Positions 5,372 to 7,303 of a DNA stretch of 7,303 bases are shown in pieces. A program made the position numbers and the translations under genes. How positions within the stretch are numbered: position 1 is the first letter of the stretch; every line of letters begins with the position of its first letter. Origin of the DNA: UBA5209 sp964625015 (lineage in GTDB: Bacteria; Patescibacteriota; Dojkabacteria; SC72); assembly GCA_964625015.1 (NCBI GenBank), contig CAZUZI010000043.1, positions 1 to 7,303 of the forward strand, read 5' to 3'. The notes beneath the pieces were generated by a model. The model saw only the letters and a list, made by a program, of their open reading frames with translations, ran no database searches and was not told where the DNA came from.

Positions 5372-7225
5372 TTATACAAACAAAGAATCAAACTCATCTT
5401 TGGTAACAACTTCTCTTTCTACAAGAAGTTTTACTAATTTTTCAACGTACTCTTTCTTTTCAGTTAAAATACTCTTTGCCTTTTTTAGCGAATCATCCAT
5501 TAATTTCTTTACCTCATCATCAATAGCTTCTGCATACTTCTCACTAAAATCTCTACCACCACCGTATGAATAACCTAAATGTTTAGTTTCTTCCATATCT
5601 CCATATTTTACTAAACCGAGTTTTTCGGACATTCCATACTGAGTAACCATCTCCTTCGCTATTGCAGTTGCATCTTGAATATCTGCAGATGCACCAGTAC
5701 TAACTCTTCCTATGAAGACTTCCTCAGCAGCTCTACCACCGACAGAAGAAACAAGCCTTGCAAGAAGCTCATCTTTATATGTATGCTTTTTATCATCCTC
5801 TGGTAAATATACAGTTACACCACCACTCATCCCCCTTGGGATAATGGATACGTGTTCAACAGGTATTGAATGTTCTGTAAACTTAGAAACAATAGCATGC
5901 CCTGCCTCATGATATGCAGTCAACTTAACATCATCTTCACCTATTTGACCCTTTTTCTTTCTTCCGAGTTTAACCTTTAGGTATGATTCCAAAAGATCAT
6001 CTTGTCGAATCTGCTTCCTCTCTTCCTTTGCAGCCATGATAGCAGCCTCATTCAAAAGGTTTTCTAAATCAGCACCAGAGTACCCTATCGTCTTCTTTGC
6101 GATAGTATCTAAATCAACATCCTCAGCGAATTTCTTCCCCTTTGCATGAACAGCAAGAATTTCTTTTCTACCTTGATAGTCTGGCATCTGCACAACAACA
6201 GTTCTATCAAATCTACCTGGTCTTAAAATTGCAGGATCAAGTACATCAGGCCTATTTGTCGCAGCAAGAACAATTACACTCTCCCTATCCTCTAACCCAT
6301 CCATTTCTACAAGGATCTGATTTAATGTTTGCTCTCCAGCCCCCGAATGTAAAACAGTTCCCCTTTTCTTTGCAACAGCATCTATCTCATCTATGAATAT
6401 AATGCATGGGGCAACCCTTCTTGCTTTTGTAAACAGATCTCTTACTCTAGAAGCACCAGCACCAACAAGCATCTCTTCGAATTCAGATCCAGAAGTATGG
6501 AAGAAAGGAACCCCTGCTTCACCAGATACAGCCTTCGCAAGCAACGTCTTACCAGTACCAGGTGCACCTGCAAGCAAAACACCCTTCGGTATTCTAGCTC
6601 CAATACTTGCATATTTTTTAGGATTCTTAAGGAAATCAACAATCTCTGTAAGCTCCTCTTTTACCTCCTCAATACCTGCTACATCATCAAATGTAACCCC
6701 ACTTTTCTTTCCGAAAAGCATCCTTGCCTTACTCTGTCCGAAATCCATAATCTTACCACCAGATTGCTGCATATTTTTAATCAAGATATATACAAGTACC
6801 AATCCAGCACCAAGAAATACAATGGAGATAATATCACCGAAAGTTATACCCAACCTAGGCTCATAGAAACTGTTCTGCAAATTCTTAACATCAATCTTTG
6901 CATCTGCTAAAACAGTATAGAAATCTGTACCCTGTGGCAGTAATGCATATTTTCTTTGCTCTTGCCCATCTTTTTTGTATACAAGAGTAACCATATCATC
7001 CTTAAGAACAATACCCTCATATTTCTTGTCAGATATATCAGAAAGTATCTCACTCAAGGAGACCTCGCTGCCTTTACTATTTAAACCAAGAAGTGAATTA
7101 ATACCTATTGTGAGAAGAACTGATAATACAAGAAAAATTGCAATACCTGCCCAAGAAAAGATATTCTTTTTAGGTTTAATTCTGATCACATTGTTAATAG
7201 GATTGTTTTTATTCTTATTCGCCAT
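5372..7225 (-). CDS. ftsH: FtsH, membrane-bound ATP-dependent zinc metalloprotease
   Basis: This hexameric inner-membrane AAA+ protease extracts and degrades damaged membrane proteins and short-lived regulators. From the chosen ATG at 7225 it has 617 residues, a normal length. TM helix 1 is at about 25-46, an extracytoplasmic FtsH_ext-type region at about 50-128, TM helix 2 at about 130-150, the AAA+ module at about 175-420 and the M41 protease domain at about 430-617. Key motifs are Walker A GAPGTGKT (220-227), Walker B IIFIDE (275-280), the second region of homology with arginine fingers Arg335 and Arg338, zinc site HEAGH (439-443) and a third ligand, Asp515. The pore-loop motif, normally Phe-Val-Gly, reads LVG at 253-255. 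An in-frame TTG at 7237 would add MFIT, but the ATG, followed by a basic cytoplasmic N-terminus typical of the family, is preferred. Neither start has a Shine-Dalgarno. It begins 26 nt after a tRNA 3' end, so the two may be co-transcribed. Confidence 0.97.
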   Translation of the reverse strand: MANKNKNNPINNVIRIKPKKNIFSWAGIAIFLVLSVLLTIGINSLLGLNSKGSEVSLSEILSDISDKKYEGIVLKDDMVTLVYKKDGQEQRKYALLPQGTDFYTVLADAKIDVKNLQNSFYEPRLGITFGDIISIVFLGAGLVLVYILIKNMQQSGGKIMDFGQSKARMLFGKKSGVTFDDVAGIEEVKEELTEIVDFLKNPKKYASIGARIPKGVLLAGAPGTGKTLLAKAVSGEAGVPFFHTSGSEFEEMLVGAGASRVRDLFTKARRVAPCIIFIDEIDAVAKKRGTVLHSGAGEQTLNQILVEMDGLEDRESVIVLAATNRPDVLDPAILRPGRFDRTVVVQMPDYQGRKEILAVHAKGKKFAEDVDLDTIAKKTIGYSGADLENLLNEAAIMAAKEERKQIRQDDLLESYLKVKLGRKKKGQIGEDDVKLTAYHEAGHAIVSKFTEHSIPVEHVSIIPRGMSGGVTVYLPEDDKKHTYKDELLARLVSSVGGRAAEEVFIGRVSTGASADIQDATAIAKEMVTQYGMSEKLGLVKYGDMEETKHLGYSYGGGRDFSEKYAEAIDDEVKKLMDDSLKKAKSILTEKKEYVEKLVKLLVEREVVTKDEFDSLFV

Positions 7226-7251
7226 AGTAATAAACAAATATATTAGAAAAA

Positions 7252-7303
7252 TGGTAGTGGGAGGTGGGATCGAACCACCGACCTTGGGTTTATGAATCCC
7301 ATG
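7252..7303 (-). tRNA. tRNA with CAU anticodon (elongator Met, or Ile2), 3' part only
   Basis: The last 52 nt of a tRNA are visible, read on the minus strand; the acceptor 5' strand and the D-arm lie beyond the right edge. The anticodon stem-loop is TGGGA, TTCATAA, ACCCA with CAU at positions 34-36, followed by variable loop AGGTC, T-stem GGTGG/CCACC around TTCGATC, 3' acceptor strand TCCCACT, discriminator A73 and an encoded CCA. Base 72 is U and the three G-C pairs typical of initiators directly under the anticodon loop are displaced, which argues against initiator fMet. Elongator tRNA-Met and tRNA-Ile2 (CAU with lysidine) cannot be told apart from this part. The stem pair 31-39 is an A-A mismatch. 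CCA is genome-encoded. Confidence 0.93.

Noticed and set aside
6393..6866. 157-codon open frame on the plus strand, and the overlapping frame at 6497-6910
   Set aside because: Both lie antisense inside ftsH, whose protein has all family motifs. The translations have low-complexity composition and no recognisable domain.
429..7225. Possible recoding of UGA as glycine, as in Gracilibacteria and Absconditabacteria
   Set aside because: All four genes read through in the standard bacterial code at expected lengths with intact glycine-containing motifs and TAA stops.
7226..7237. Longer ftsH start at a TTG codon
   Set aside because: It adds only four residues, begins 14 nt from the tRNA end, has no ribosome-binding site, and the ATG at 7225 gives a typical FtsH N-terminus.
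6975..7295. 106-codon plus-strand frame ending in GGGIEPPTLGL
   Set aside because: This ending is the well-known spurious translation of an antisense tRNA gene; the rest is antisense to ftsH.

Overview
The window looks like a chromosomal piece of an AT-rich bacterium, most likely from the Candidate Phyla Radiation (Patescibacteria). The evidence is indirect: a bacterial 16S rRNA 5' end with an unusual base in the universal 27F primer site, a bacterial-type DNA polymerase I next to an archaeal-type ATP-dependent DNA ligase, an FtsH with a non-standard pore loop, tight gene packing, and no recognisable Shine-Dalgarno sequence before any of the four genes. A Dojkabacteria- or Microgenomates-like lineage is possible but cannot be settled here. 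All four genes end in TAA and none needs a recoded stop.

Everything lies on the minus strand. In the direction of transcription, from the right end to the left, the order is: the 3' part of a CAU-anticodon tRNA (cut by the window edge); ftsH, the membrane AAA+ zinc protease, starting 26 nt after the tRNA CCA end; polA, DNA polymerase I, after a 36-nt gap; a small gene for a membrane-anchored winged-helix protein, after 12 nt; and an ATP-dependent DNA ligase, after only 2 nt. A 381-nt non-coding spacer follows. It carries a good sigma70-type promoter, a long structured leader with a boxA-like antitermination site, and then the first 47 nt of 16S rRNA at the left edge.

Polymerase I (5' nuclease plus gap filling, proofreading site apparently lost) and ligase (nick sealing) are the two final steps of Okazaki-fragment maturation and excision repair. 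With the winged-helix gene between them they form a compact co-directional cassette. No clear terminator separates the ligase from the rRNA promoter or the tRNA from ftsH, so read-through into both is plausible.

I found no mobile element, CRISPR array or obviously new multi-gene system. The features most worth a second look are the membrane-tethered winged-helix protein in the replication/repair cassette, a roughly 30-residue insertion in the ligase just after its catalytic motif, the Phe-to-Leu change in the FtsH pore loop, the Tyr-to-Phe change in the Pol I O helix, and the structured rRNA leader.
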